A stretch of DNA of 41,376 bases from an uncultured Eubacterium sp. (GTDB taxonomy: Bacteria > Bacillota > Clostridia > Lachnospirales > Lachnospiraceae), in the NCBI GenBank assembly GCA_900552795.1, contig USBB01000022.1, positions 1 through 41,376 on the forward strand, written 5' to 3'. Made by a program: the position numbers and the translations under genes. A model generated the notes under the pieces. The model searched no databases, was not told the origin of the DNA, and was given only the letters and a program-made list of their open reading frames with translations. Position 1 is the first letter of the stretch. The number at the start of each line of letters is the position of its first letter. This document shows positions 8,403-16,336 of this stretch, piece after piece.

Positions 8403-8454
8403 ACCCCGGATAGCATATAATAAGATATAATGATTATTTGCGTATCCGGGGTGG
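8403..8454 (+). promoter_or_regulatory. Hairpin that covers the spoVD ribosome binding site
   Basis: ACCCCGGATA (8403-8412) pairs perfectly with TATCCGGGGT (8443-8452) across a 30-base AT-rich loop. The right arm contains the GGGG of the ribosome binding site GGGGTGG (8448-8454) for the TTG start at 8459. Five T follow after GGC, so it could also act as an attenuator. The loop holds two TATAAT hexamers (8416-8421 and 8426-8431); CATATAAT there also resembles the sigma-E -10 pattern, so an internal promoter is possible. Confidence 0.55.
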
Positions 8455-8458
8455 CTTT

Positions 8459-10195
8459 TTGAAAATTGTTAAAGCGTGGGTAAGAACAAGGCACAGGAAA
8501 AAAGTTATGGCAATGCTTATGTGTGTGCTTGTTACAATGGTACTGCTTTGCGGACAGCTTGTTAACGTATGTCTTTTTAAATCTTCATATTATCTTGCAA
8601 AGGCGGAAGAACTTCATGAAAGAGAGAGAAGTATAAAGGCAGCAAGAGGCAGAATACTTGATACGAACGGAGTTGTCTTAGCAGATAATAAGGCGGTTTG
8701 TACGATTTCGGTGATACACAGCCAGATTGAAGACAAAGAAAAGGTTATAAACGTGTTGTCAGATGAGCTTGGAATTTCTTATGATGATGTCAAAAAAAGA
8801 GTGGAAAAGGTAAGCTCTATAGAGAGAGTTAAGACAAATGTTGATAAAGATATAGGAGATAAAATACGAAGCTATGAGCTTCCTGGTGTAAAAGTTGATG
8901 AGGATTATAAAAGATATTATCCTTATGGCAGGCTTGCCTCAAAAGTTTTGGGATTTACCGGAAGTGACAATCAGGGGATTTTGGGACTGGAATCAAAGTA
9001 CGAATCTGTGCTTGCAGGTAAAAGCGGACAAATTCTTACACTTACCGATGCATGGGGAGTTGAAATTGAGGGCAGCAAGGAAAACAGAGATGAGCCGGTG
9101 GCAGGTAATGATTTGTATCTTAGCATAGATTATAATATACAGTCATATGCCGATCAGCTTGCTGAGAGGACTCTTGCACAAAAACAGGCAAAAGGAGTTT
9201 CAATAATCGTAATGAATCCTCAAAACGGAGAGATACTTGCGATGACAAATGCTCCAGAATATGATTTAAATAATCCATATGAGTTAAATTATGAGGTTAC
9301 ACAGGAAGAAGAGTCTAAGCCCAAAATGGATCTGCTCAATAATATGTGGAGAAATTTCTGCATAAATGATACATATGAGCCAGGTTCTGTATTTAAAATG
9401 ATTACTGCGTCAGCGGCGCTCGAAACAGGTGCCGCAACACTTTCGGATAGTTTTAGCTGCTGCGGTTATGCAGTTGTGGCGGACAGAAGAATAAGATGCG
9501 CTAAAACTACAGGGCACGGGACGCAGACGTTTGCGCAGACTGTTATGAATTCATGCAACCCTGCATTTATAGAGTGGGGAAGAAGAGTCGGAACGCAAAA
9601 TTTTTATAAATATCTGAAAAAATTAGGGATTCTTGATAGAACCGGTATTGATTTACCGGGAGAAGCAGGAACCATAATTCATAATATTAAGAATGTAAAA
9701 GAGGTTGAGCTTGCCACAATGTCATTCGGCCAGTCATTTCAGATTACGCCGATGCAGATGTTAAGGGCTGCCTCTGCTGTTGTAAACGGAGGAAGTCTTG
9801 TTACACCTCATTTTGCGGTTAAAAGTTCAGATGCTGACGGAAATGTGGTTACTCAGTACAATTATGAGGTTGCGGCAGGGGCGATAGATAAATCTACAAG
9901 TGATACGATGAAAGGAATCCTAAAACAGGTAGTTGAGGAAGGCGGCGGAAAAAAAGCTTATATTGAAGGGTTTTCAATAGGCGGAAAAACAGCAACTTCT
10001 GAAAAGCTTCCAAGAGGCAACGGAAAGTATATATCATCGTTTATCGGTTTTGCTCCTGCCGAGGATCCGAAAGTTATAGCAATGTGTATTATAAATGAGC
10101 CCACAGGTGTTTATTATGGCGGAACTATTGCGGCTCCTGTAATAAGGGAACTTTTTGAAAATATATTGCCATATCTTGAAATAAATGGTGATTGA
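8459..10195 (+). CDS. spoVD: Class B penicillin-binding protein, SpoVD-like
   Basis: This second tandem class B transpeptidase has 578 residues from TTG 8459. It has a basic N-terminus, one membrane anchor (around MAMLMCVLVTMVLLC), a dimerization domain with RGRILDTNGVVLAD, then SVFK (about 310-313) and SCN (365-367). The third motif is KTAT (about 510-513) instead of KTGT. There is no C-terminal PASTA domain. In spore formers this slot in the dcw cluster is occupied by SpoVD, the synthase of spore cortex that works with a SEDS partner; that role is inferred from position. TTG 8459 is chosen because GGGGTGG is 4 bases upstream; the frame could also start at TTG 8438, which lies inside the hairpin and has no ribosome binding site. 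Confidence 0.85.
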   Translation: MKIVKAWVRTRHRKKVMAMLMCVLVTMVLLCGQLVNVCLFKSSYYLAKAEELHERERSIKAARGRILDTNGVVLADNKAVCTISVIHSQIEDKEKVINVLSDELGISYDDVKKRVEKVSSIERVKTNVDKDIGDKIRSYELPGVKVDEDYKRYYPYGRLASKVLGFTGSDNQGILGLESKYESVLAGKSGQILTLTDAWGVEIEGSKENRDEPVAGNDLYLSIDYNIQSYADQLAERTLAQKQAKGVSIIVMNPQNGEILAMTNAPEYDLNNPYELNYEVTQEEESKPKMDLLNNMWRNFCINDTYEPGSVFKMITASAALETGAATLSDSFSCCGYAVVADRRIRCAKTTGHGTQTFAQTVMNSCNPAFIEWGRRVGTQNFYKYLKKLGILDRTGIDLPGEAGTIIHNIKNVKEVELATMSFGQSFQITPMQMLRAASAVVNGGSLVTPHFAVKSSDADGNVVTQYNYEVAAGAIDKSTSDTMKGILKQVVEEGGGKKAYIEGFSIGGKTATSEKLPRGNGKYISSFIGFAPAEDPKVIAMCIINEPTGVYYGGTIAAPVIRELFENILPYLEINGD

Positions 10196-10242
10196 TAGTA
10201 AAATTACTAAAATACAGTAAGGAAGAGAGGAAAGCATATTTA

Positions 10243-11601
10243 ATGATGGAATTATCAGGCAGAACTGTTATAGTAGTCGGAACAGGAATAAGCGGTATAG
10301 GTGCAGTAAGCCTTCTTAATAAAGTGGGGGCTGGTGTAATTATTTATGATAGTAATGATAAAATTTCTAAACACGATATACAAAAAAAGCTCGGTGACCT
10401 TAAAGCTTATATAGTTATAGGAGAGCTTACGGAAGAAATACTTAAGTCAGCAGATCTTTGCGTTATAAGTCCGGGAGTTCCAATTGATAGTCCTGTGGTT
10501 AAAATTATGAATGAGCATAAGATTAAAGTGTGGGGGGAAATTGAGCTTGCTTATAATTATGACAAGGGCAGAATTCTTGCTGTCACAGGAACTAACGGAA
10601 AGACTACAACGACAGCACTCGTGGGTCAGATAGTAAAGGCTTACAATGAAAGTACGTTTGTGGTTGGAAATATAGGAAAGTCATACACAAAAGAAGTTTT
10701 GAATACATCGGAGAATTCATTTACCGTAGCTGAAATAAGCAGCTTTCAGTTGGAAACGGTTGAAAACTTTCACCCGTCCGTAAGTGCTATACTTAATATA
10801 ACACCCGATCATTTAAACAGACATCACACAATGGAGTGCTATGAAAAAACTAAAGAAAAAATTTGTGAAAATCAGATGAAGCCGGATGTGTGCGTGTTAA
10901 ATTACGATGATGAGATTTTGAGAAAATTCGGTGAGGAAAATTGCAAAGCAAAAGTTGTGTGGTTTTCAAGAAAAGAAAAGCCTGAATGTGGTGCGTACGT
11001 GGAAGCAGACATGATTAAGTATACAGATTGCGGAAAAGACGAGGATATAGTTAATGTTCATGATATGAATATTATCGGAAACCATAATTATGAAAATGTA
11101 TGTGCGGCCGTTGCCATGACAAAGGCTGCAGGAATACCTGATGAAATTATAGTTCAGCAGATAAAAGCTTTTAAGGCGGTAGAACACAGGATTGAATACG
11201 TTGCTACAAAGAATGGCGTTATGTATTATAACGATTCAAAGGGAACAAATCCGGAGGCGTCGGTAAAAGCCATTGAAGCAATGACAAGGCCGACAATACT
11301 GATTGGCGGAGGATATGATAAGGGATCGGAATTTGACTTATATGTAAAATCATTTGGAAAGACAGTAAAGTTATTAGTGCTTATCGGACAGACAAGTCAA
11401 AAAATTGCTCAGACAGCGCAGAAAAATGGATTTGATAACATAATATTTGCGGATTCAATTAAAGAGGCAGTAGAAATATGTGCACAAAATGCCAAGCCGG
11501 GCGATGCTGTGCTGTTGTCTCCTGCGTGTGCGAGCTGGGGAATGTTTGATAATTACGAACAGAGAGGAAATATGTTTAAGGATTATGTAAATGCTCTTTA
11601 A
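10243..11601 (+). CDS. murD: UDP-N-acetylmuramoylalanine--D-glutamate ligase
   Basis: This 452-residue protein is the expected length for MurD, which adds D-glutamate to UDP-MurNAc-L-alanine in the cytoplasm. The N-terminal Rossmann-like domain (VIVVGTGISGIGA) binds the UDP substrate. The ATP loop is TGTNGKTTTTALV, followed by AEISSFQLETV, NITPDHLNRH, HRIEYV and YYNDSKGTNPEA with the motifs of the Mur ligase family. The SFQLE and DSKGTN segments point to MurD rather than MurC, E or F. ATG 10243 is 12 bases from AGAGAGG (10224-10230). It follows spoVD directly; the mraY that usually sits between them is missing. Confidence 0.94.
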   Translation: MMELSGRTVIVVGTGISGIGAVSLLNKVGAGVIIYDSNDKISKHDIQKKLGDLKAYIVIGELTEEILKSADLCVISPGVPIDSPVVKIMNEHKIKVWGEIELAYNYDKGRILAVTGTNGKTTTTALVGQIVKAYNESTFVVGNIGKSYTKEVLNTSENSFTVAEISSFQLETVENFHPSVSAILNITPDHLNRHHTMECYEKTKEKICENQMKPDVCVLNYDDEILRKFGEENCKAKVVWFSRKEKPECGAYVEADMIKYTDCGKDEDIVNVHDMNIIGNHNYENVCAAVAMTKAAGIPDEIIVQQIKAFKAVEHRIEYVATKNGVMYYNDSKGTNPEASVKAIEAMTRPTILIGGGYDKGSEFDLYVKSFGKTVKLLVLIGQTSQKIAQTAQKNGFDNIIFADSIKEAVEICAQNAKPGDAVLLSPACASWGMFDNYEQRGNMFKDYVNAL

Positions 11602-11663
11602 TTAAATTAGTTGTTGATTAGTTTATTATATGAACAGATATGTTTGCAGAAACGAGGATTTCT

Positions 11664-12821
11664 ATGGCTGATAGAAAAAGAAAAGTAAAAACAGGCAAGC
11701 GGTATTTTGATTACAGTCTGCTGTTTGTAACGATATTTGTAGTCGGTTTCGGACTGCTTATGATATACAGTACAAGTTCATATACAGCGCAGATGAATGA
11801 GGGAGATGCAGAATATTATTTCAAGAAGCAGCTTATCTTTACTGTGATTGGTTTTGCTGCAATGTATGCTACATACAGAATTGATTATCACTTGTGGCAT
11901 AAACTGGCTCTGCCTATATTCATATTTTCACTTCTTCTGGTGTTGGCGCTTATACCGTTTGGAAGTTCTGCCAACGGTGCTACAAGATGGATAAGATTTG
12001 GCGGTATAGGTGTGCAGCCGGCCGATGTCGGAAAGACAGCAGTTATAATAATGGTTTCCTCCGCGGTGTGCAGCATGGGAACCAAGATGAAGAAATTTAG
12101 AAATGTATTGCTTGTATGTGCTGCTACATCAGGTGTTATGGCGGCATTTGTTTTTGTCATTTCAAACAACATGAGCAGTGCTTTGATTATACTTATGATT
12201 GCAGTTGTGATGACATTTGTGGCTTATCCGGGGTATAAAATTTACGTTGCAATAGGCAGTGCCGGAATTGCACTGATTGTAGGTCTGTACAGCTGGATTA
12301 CTAACATGGTCAATTCGGGAAATATGACGGACAATTTTCGTCTTAACAGATTGCTTGTATGGATAAATCCTGAAAATTACGCGAGCGGAACAGGTTATCA
12401 GACAGTTCAGGCTTTGTATGCAATAGGTTCCGGCGGAATATTCGGTAAAGGACTTGGCAAGAGTCTTCAGAAATTGGGATTTATTCCTGAATCTCAAAAT
12501 GATATGATTTTTTCGGTAATATGTGAAGAACTCGGATTATTTGGTGCCGTGTGCGTTATATTCGTGTTCGGAGTTATGCTTTGGAGAATAGCGCATGTTG
12601 CACAGAATGCTCCTGATTTGTTTGGTACAATGCTTGCAACAGGAGTATTTGCACATATAGCAATTCAGGTTATTTTAAATATAGCAGTTGTAACAAACTT
12701 TATACCAAACACCGGTGTATCGCTTCCTTTTATAAGCTATGGCGGTTCATCAGGAGTTGTGCTTTTGGCGGAAATGGGAATGGTGCTTAACATTTCAGGT
12801 AAGATAAAGCTGGAGCATTAA
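11664..12821 (+). CDS. ftsW: SEDS-family peptidoglycan polymerase FtsW/SpoVE
   Basis: This integral membrane protein of 385 residues from ATG 11664 has about ten membrane segments. SEDS proteins polymerize glycan strands from lipid II and work with a class B PBP. Family signatures include MIYSTSSY after the first segment, GATRWIRFGGIGVQPAD, the extracellular loop with GYQTVQALYAIGSGG and GKGLG.SLQK, PESQNDMIFSV, and the C-terminal PNTGVSLPFISYGGSS. ATG 11664 follows GAGGA by 6 bases, while ATG 11640 lacks a ribosome binding site. It may serve division (FtsW), sporulation (SpoVE) or both; two class B PBPs are available as partners upstream. Confidence 0.93.
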   Translation: MADRKRKVKTGKRYFDYSLLFVTIFVVGFGLLMIYSTSSYTAQMNEGDAEYYFKKQLIFTVIGFAAMYATYRIDYHLWHKLALPIFIFSLLLVLALIPFGSSANGATRWIRFGGIGVQPADVGKTAVIIMVSSAVCSMGTKMKKFRNVLLVCAATSGVMAAFVFVISNNMSSALIILMIAVVMTFVAYPGYKIYVAIGSAGIALIVGLYSWITNMVNSGNMTDNFRLNRLLVWINPENYASGTGYQTVQALYAIGSGGIFGKGLGKSLQKLGFIPESQNDMIFSVICEELGLFGAVCVIFVFGVMLWRIAHVAQNAPDLFGTMLATGVFAHIAIQVILNIAVVTNFIPNTGVSLPFISYGGSSGVVLLAEMGMVLNISGKIKLEH

Positions 12822-12857
12822 AAATTTAATATTAAACAGTAAAGTATATTGCAGTCA

Positions 12858-12886
12858 GTCACAAAATTTCAATTTAGGAATATAAT
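12858..12886 (+). promoter_or_regulatory. Possible internal promoter before murA
   Basis: GTCACA (12858-12863) is 17 bases from TATAAT (12881-12886) in the 100-base gap between ftsW and murA. The -10 is perfect and the -35 poor. It could supply extra murA-ftsQ transcripts. Confidence 0.35.
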
Positions 12887-12921
12887 AGTATATAACTCAG
12901 ATATTTCCGGAGGTTTTGTGT

Positions 12922-14178
12922 TTGAGTAAAATAGTAATTCATGGTGGCAGCAGGCTTTTTGGAAGTGTGAAGATACAGGGATCAAAAAACTCAGCACTTC
13001 CTATTATGGCTGCAAGTCTGCTCAATTCAGGTATAACGGTTATACAGAATTGTCCGGACATTTCGGATGTAAGAATTATGCGCTCAATACTTGAGTATAT
13101 CGGCTGTGTTATAAACAGGGATGACGATGCGTTGATTATTGATTCAAAAAATGCCGTTTCTAAAGAAATAACACCGGATATGACTTCAAAATTGAGGGCA
13201 TCATCGGTACTTTTGGGACCGATGCTTGCAAGATTTAAGAAAGTACAGATTGCAAGTCCAGGGGGTTGTGATATAGGAAGCAGGCCGCTTGATATACATC
13301 TTGAGGCAGTCAAAAGACTGGGGGCGGTATGGCATTTTACAGATGATGCGCTTCATGTTGAGGCACGATTGCTTTCCGGAAGTGATATATATCTTAGATT
13401 TCCGAGTGTTGGAGCAACCCAGAATGCGGTTATGGCAGCGACTATGGCATCCGGGATTACACATATTTCAAATGCGGCAAAAGAACCGGAAGTTGTGTGT
13501 CTTTGTCAGTTTTTAAAAAGCATGGGAGTTGATATATCAGGAGAGGGAACGCAGGAAATTATTGTAAAAGGAATGTGTGAGTTGACAGATACGCTCTTTA
13601 AGGTTCCTGCTGACAGAATTGCAGCAGGAACATATATGGCAGCGGTCGGTGCATGCGGCGGTGATATAAGGCTGATTGGCTGTACACCGGATGATATGCA
13701 TGGCTTCTTAAATGTATACAGGGATATGGGAATACATTATATGGAAACAGGAGACGACCTAAGGATATGGGCTGATGAAAGACTTAAGAATATCGAACAG
13801 ATAGACACAGGTCCTTATCCTGATTTTCCTACTGATATGCAGTCGGTTACTATGAGCGTGGCGAGTGTTTCACTCGGTATGGTTAAAATTAATGAAAATA
13901 TATTTGAAAACCGTTTTAAAATTGTCAAATGGCTTCAGAAAATGGGTGCGCTTATATCGGTTGACGGAAAGTGTGTAAGTGTTTGCGGAGTGAAAAGACT
14001 GCACGGAGCAGGTGTGTGCGGTGAGGATTTGCGGGGGACTGCGGCGCTTGTTGTGGCAGGGCTTTCAGCGGATGGAATTACTGTTATTGAAAATGCAGAT
14101 TATATTTACAGAGGTTATGTAAATATTTGCGAAAATTTTAGAAAACTCGGGGCAGATATTGAATGGAAATACATGTAA
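12922..14178 (+). CDS. murA: UDP-N-acetylglucosamine 1-carboxyvinyltransferase
   Basis: MurA transfers enolpyruvate from PEP to UDP-GlcNAc, the first committed step of peptidoglycan synthesis. The product of 418 residues has the substrate Lys-Asn motif GSKNSALPIM near residue 20 and the mobile loop with catalytic Cys (PGGCDIGSRPLD, Cys about 116), so the enzyme should be fosfomycin-sensitive. Later motifs include VGATQNAVMAA, DRIAAGTYM, PYPDFPTDMQ and EDLRGTAALVVAGL. Start is TTG 12922, since CCGGAGG (12907-12913) is 8 bases upstream; the in-frame TTG at 12916 is only 2 bases away. The stop overlaps the ftsQ start by 16 bases. A murA inside the dcw cluster is a common clostridial arrangement. 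Confidence 0.95.
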   Translation: MSKIVIHGGSRLFGSVKIQGSKNSALPIMAASLLNSGITVIQNCPDISDVRIMRSILEYIGCVINRDDDALIIDSKNAVSKEITPDMTSKLRASSVLLGPMLARFKKVQIASPGGCDIGSRPLDIHLEAVKRLGAVWHFTDDALHVEARLLSGSDIYLRFPSVGATQNAVMAATMASGITHISNAAKEPEVVCLCQFLKSMGVDISGEGTQEIIVKGMCELTDTLFKVPADRIAAGTYMAAVGACGGDIRLIGCTPDDMHGFLNVYRDMGIHYMETGDDLRIWADERLKNIEQIDTGPYPDFPTDMQSVTMSVASVSLGMVKINENIFENRFKIVKWLQKMGALISVDGKCVSVCGVKRLHGAGVCGEDLRGTAALVVAGLSADGITVIENADYIYRGYVNICENFRKLGADIEWKYM

Positions 14179-14897
14179 AAAATAAAAAGCAAAAAAAGAA
14201 AAAGGGAAAGATTATAGTGTTTGCTGCCGCAGCGGTATTTGTTATTCTTTTGTTTTGCGGATATTTTCTTTTTACTGTTGATAAAGTGGAATATCTTGGC
14301 AGTGAGCACTATAATGATGAGGAGCTGGGTGAACTGATTTTTGGGACGGACAAGCCCAATGCTGCGGCGTATTATCTGTTTGGAAATAAAAACAGACAGA
14401 TACCTTTTATACAAAAATATGACATTGATATTGAATGGCCGGACAAAATGACAGTTACTGTTTATGAAAAGGCTGTAGTAGGTTATATAAGTTATATGGG
14501 TTGCAACATGTATTTTGACAAAGACGGAATAGTTGTGGAAAGTTCATCAGAAGAATATAGCTCAGTTCCCAGAATTGACGGGTTAAAATTTAATTCTATA
14601 GTTCTTAATCAAAAGCTTGATGTAGGAGATGACAGTGTTTTTGATAAAATACTTGAGCTTACGCAGGCGTTTGATAAGTATGAGTTAGATGTAAGCAGGG
14701 TAAGCTTTACTTCTTCATATAATTGTGTGTTGTATATAGGAGATGTAAGGATAGAACTTGGAAATGGAGATGATTATACAGACAAGCTATATGCTTTAAA
14801 GCAGATTCAGGATAAGCTTACTGATATGAAAGGTACTTTGAATCTGGCACAGTATGACGGCAGGGAATCATCCATAATATTTAAAAAAGAAAATTGA
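14163..14897 (+). CDS. ftsQ: Cell division protein FtsQ/DivIB
   Basis: This 244-residue bitopic membrane protein has a very basic N-terminus (KNKKQKKKKGK), one membrane segment (about residues 17-37) and an extracytoplasmic POTRA-like domain that begins VDKVEYLGSEHYNDEEL, followed by the beta domain (PDKMTVTVYEKAVVGYIS, MYFDKDGIVVE). This matches FtsQ/DivIB, the scaffold that joins FtsL and DivIC at the septum. The ATG lies inside the end of murA (16-base overlap), which suggests translational coupling. The next gene is ftsZ, 93 bases on; no ftsA is present, as in most Clostridia. Confidence 0.9.
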   Translation: MEIHVKNKKQKKKKGKIIVFAAAAVFVILLFCGYFLFTVDKVEYLGSEHYNDEELGELIFGTDKPNAAAYYLFGNKNRQIPFIQKYDIDIEWPDKMTVTVYEKAVVGYISYMGCNMYFDKDGIVVESSSEEYSSVPRIDGLKFNSIVLNQKLDVGDDSVFDKILELTQAFDKYELDVSRVSFTSSYNCVLYIGDVRIELGNGDDYTDKLYALKQIQDKLTDMKGTLNLAQYDGRESSIIFKKEN

Positions 14898-14932
14898 AAA
14901 ACATATTGATTATTTCTCATAAAAATTATACT

Positions 14933-14965
14933 ATTAACAGTAGTGCAAATTTACTGTTAATTTGC
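14933..14965 (+). promoter_or_regulatory. Two mutually exclusive hairpins before ftsZ
   Basis: ATTAACAGTA (14933-14942) pairs perfectly with TACTGTTAAT (14952-14961) over 9 bases. GCAAATT (14945-14951) pairs perfectly with AATTTGC (14959-14965) over 7 bases. The right arms overlap at 14959-14961 and the second left arm lies in the loop of the first hairpin, so only one can form. The ftsZ ribosome binding site AAGGAGG (14976-14982) starts 11 bases later. No T-run follows, so it is not a plain terminator. It may be an RNA switch or a protein operator. Confidence 0.5.
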
Positions 14966-14990
14966 GAAAGAAGTTAAGGAGGCAGAAACT

Positions 14991-16169
14991 TTGTTAGAAA
15001 TTAAGACGAATGACGCAGAGTCATCAGCAAAGATTATAGTAGTGGGTGTGGGCGGCGCAGGAAATAACGCTGTTAACAGAATGATAGATGAAAATATTAG
15101 CGGAGTAGAATTTATTGGAATAAATACCGATGGACAGGCATTGCAGCTCTGTAAGGCTCCGTCAGTGATACAGATAGGTGAGAAGCTTACAAAAGGTCTC
15201 GGAGCAGGTGCACAGCCGGAAATCGGACAGAAAGCTGCAGAAGAGAATATTGAAGAGCTTACACAGGCTATCAAGGGTGCAGATATGGTATTTGTAACAT
15301 GCGGAATGGGTGGTGGTACAGGAACAGGTGCTGCACCGGTTGTTGCAAAGATTGCAAAGGATATGGGAATTCTTACAGTCGGCGTTGTGACAAAGCCTTT
15401 TAAGTTTGAGGCAAAGACACGTATGACAAATGCAATTTCAGGTATAGAGAAATTAAAGGAAAACGTAGATACACTTATTGTTATTCCTAATGATAAGCTT
15501 CTTGAGATAGTAGACAGAAGAACGACTATGCCGGATGCGTTAAAGAAAGCTGATGAAGTTCTTCAGCAGGCAGTTTCAGGTATTACTGATTTGATTAATG
15601 TTCCGGGACTTATCAATCTCGACTTTGCGGATGTTAAGACGGTTATGGTTGATAAAGGTGTCGCACATATCGGTATCGGTTCTGCGACAGGTGATGAGAA
15701 AGCTATCGAAGCTGTTAAGCAGGCAGTTACAAGTCCGCTTCTTGAGACAACAATCGAGGGTGCATCTCATGTTATTATCAATATATCAGGTGATATAAGC
15801 CTTATTGAGGCAAATGAGGCAGCAAGCTATGTACAGGAGCTTGCAGGTGACAATGCCAATATTATCTTCGGTGCAATGTATGATGATACATGTACAGATA
15901 AAGCTACAATTACAGTTATAGCAACAGGACTTGAAGATATTAATGTAAATAATGCAATGGCAGGCTTCGGTACAAGATTGCAGCCGGCGAGACCGTTAGT
16001 AAAGACAGGATATACATATCAGGGTAATCAGCCGCAGACACAGTCAGCAGGTGTATCAGGCACATCATCAGCTCCGCTTCCGGGACTTAAGCAGCCATCA
16101 CCTGTTACTAGTCAGGTTAAGGAAAAAGGAATTAATATTCCTACATTTTTACAGAAAAACAGAAAATAA
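14991..16169 (+). CDS. ftsZ: Cell division GTPase FtsZ
   Basis: This 392-residue tubulin homologue polymerizes into the Z-ring. GGAGNNAVNRM is at about residues 21-31, the GTP-binding signature GMGGGTGTG at 105-113, and the T7 catalytic loop reads GLINLDFADVK. A variable linker rich in P, S, T and Q (about 330-375) leads to the C-terminal peptide INIPTFLQKNRK, the docking site for membrane anchors; without ftsA here, SepF elsewhere is the likely anchor. The start is TTG with AAGGAGG 8 bases upstream. Last gene of the dcw cluster, followed by a strong terminator and preceded by competing hairpins. Confidence 0.97.
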   Translation: MLEIKTNDAESSAKIIVVGVGGAGNNAVNRMIDENISGVEFIGINTDGQALQLCKAPSVIQIGEKLTKGLGAGAQPEIGQKAAEENIEELTQAIKGADMVFVTCGMGGGTGTGAAPVVAKIAKDMGILTVGVVTKPFKFEAKTRMTNAISGIEKLKENVDTLIVIPNDKLLEIVDRRTTMPDALKKADEVLQQAVSGITDLINVPGLINLDFADVKTVMVDKGVAHIGIGSATGDEKAIEAVKQAVTSPLLETTIEGASHVIINISGDISLIEANEAASYVQELAGDNANIIFGAMYDDTCTDKATITVIATGLEDINVNNAMAGFGTRLQPARPLVKTGYTYQGNQPQTQSAGVSGTSSAPLPGLKQPSPVTSQVKEKGINIPTFLQKNRK

Positions 16170-16217
16170 TAATATAAGTTTGCAGAGTAATTTTTTATGT
16201 GCTGCTTACGTGCTTTA

Positions 16218-16261
16218 TTTTAAGCCGGTTCATGTTTACATGAGCCGGCTTAAAATTTTTT
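16218..16261 (+). terminator. Strong rho-independent terminator after ftsZ
   Basis: TTTTAAGCCGGTTCATGT (16218-16235) pairs with ACATGAGCCGGCTTAAAA (16238-16255) with one G-U pair, followed by six T. The A-rich and T-rich flanks make it potentially bidirectional. It marks the end of the dcw operon and isolates spoIIGA. Confidence 0.92.
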
Positions 16262-16276
16262 AAATTATACCTCTTT

Positions 16277-16310
16277 TTAGACAAAATTCGCATATGGAAC
16301 TGACTATAAT
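16277..16310 (+). promoter_or_regulatory. spoIIG-type promoter with overlapping Spo0A-box-like site
   Basis: TAGACA (16278-16283), 5 of 6 to TTGACA, is 21 bases from a perfect TATAAT (16305-16310). In B. subtilis the spoIIG promoter has an unusually long 22-base spacer and is activated by Spo0A at the -35. Here TTAGACAAA (16277-16285) read on the minus strand is TTTGTCTAA, 8 of 9 to the 0A box TTTGTCRAA, and overlaps the -35. The match in architecture supports Spo0A control of the spoIIGA-sigE operon. Confidence 0.6.
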
Positions 16311-16336
16311 AGCACTTGTCAGGAGGTGATAAGAAA

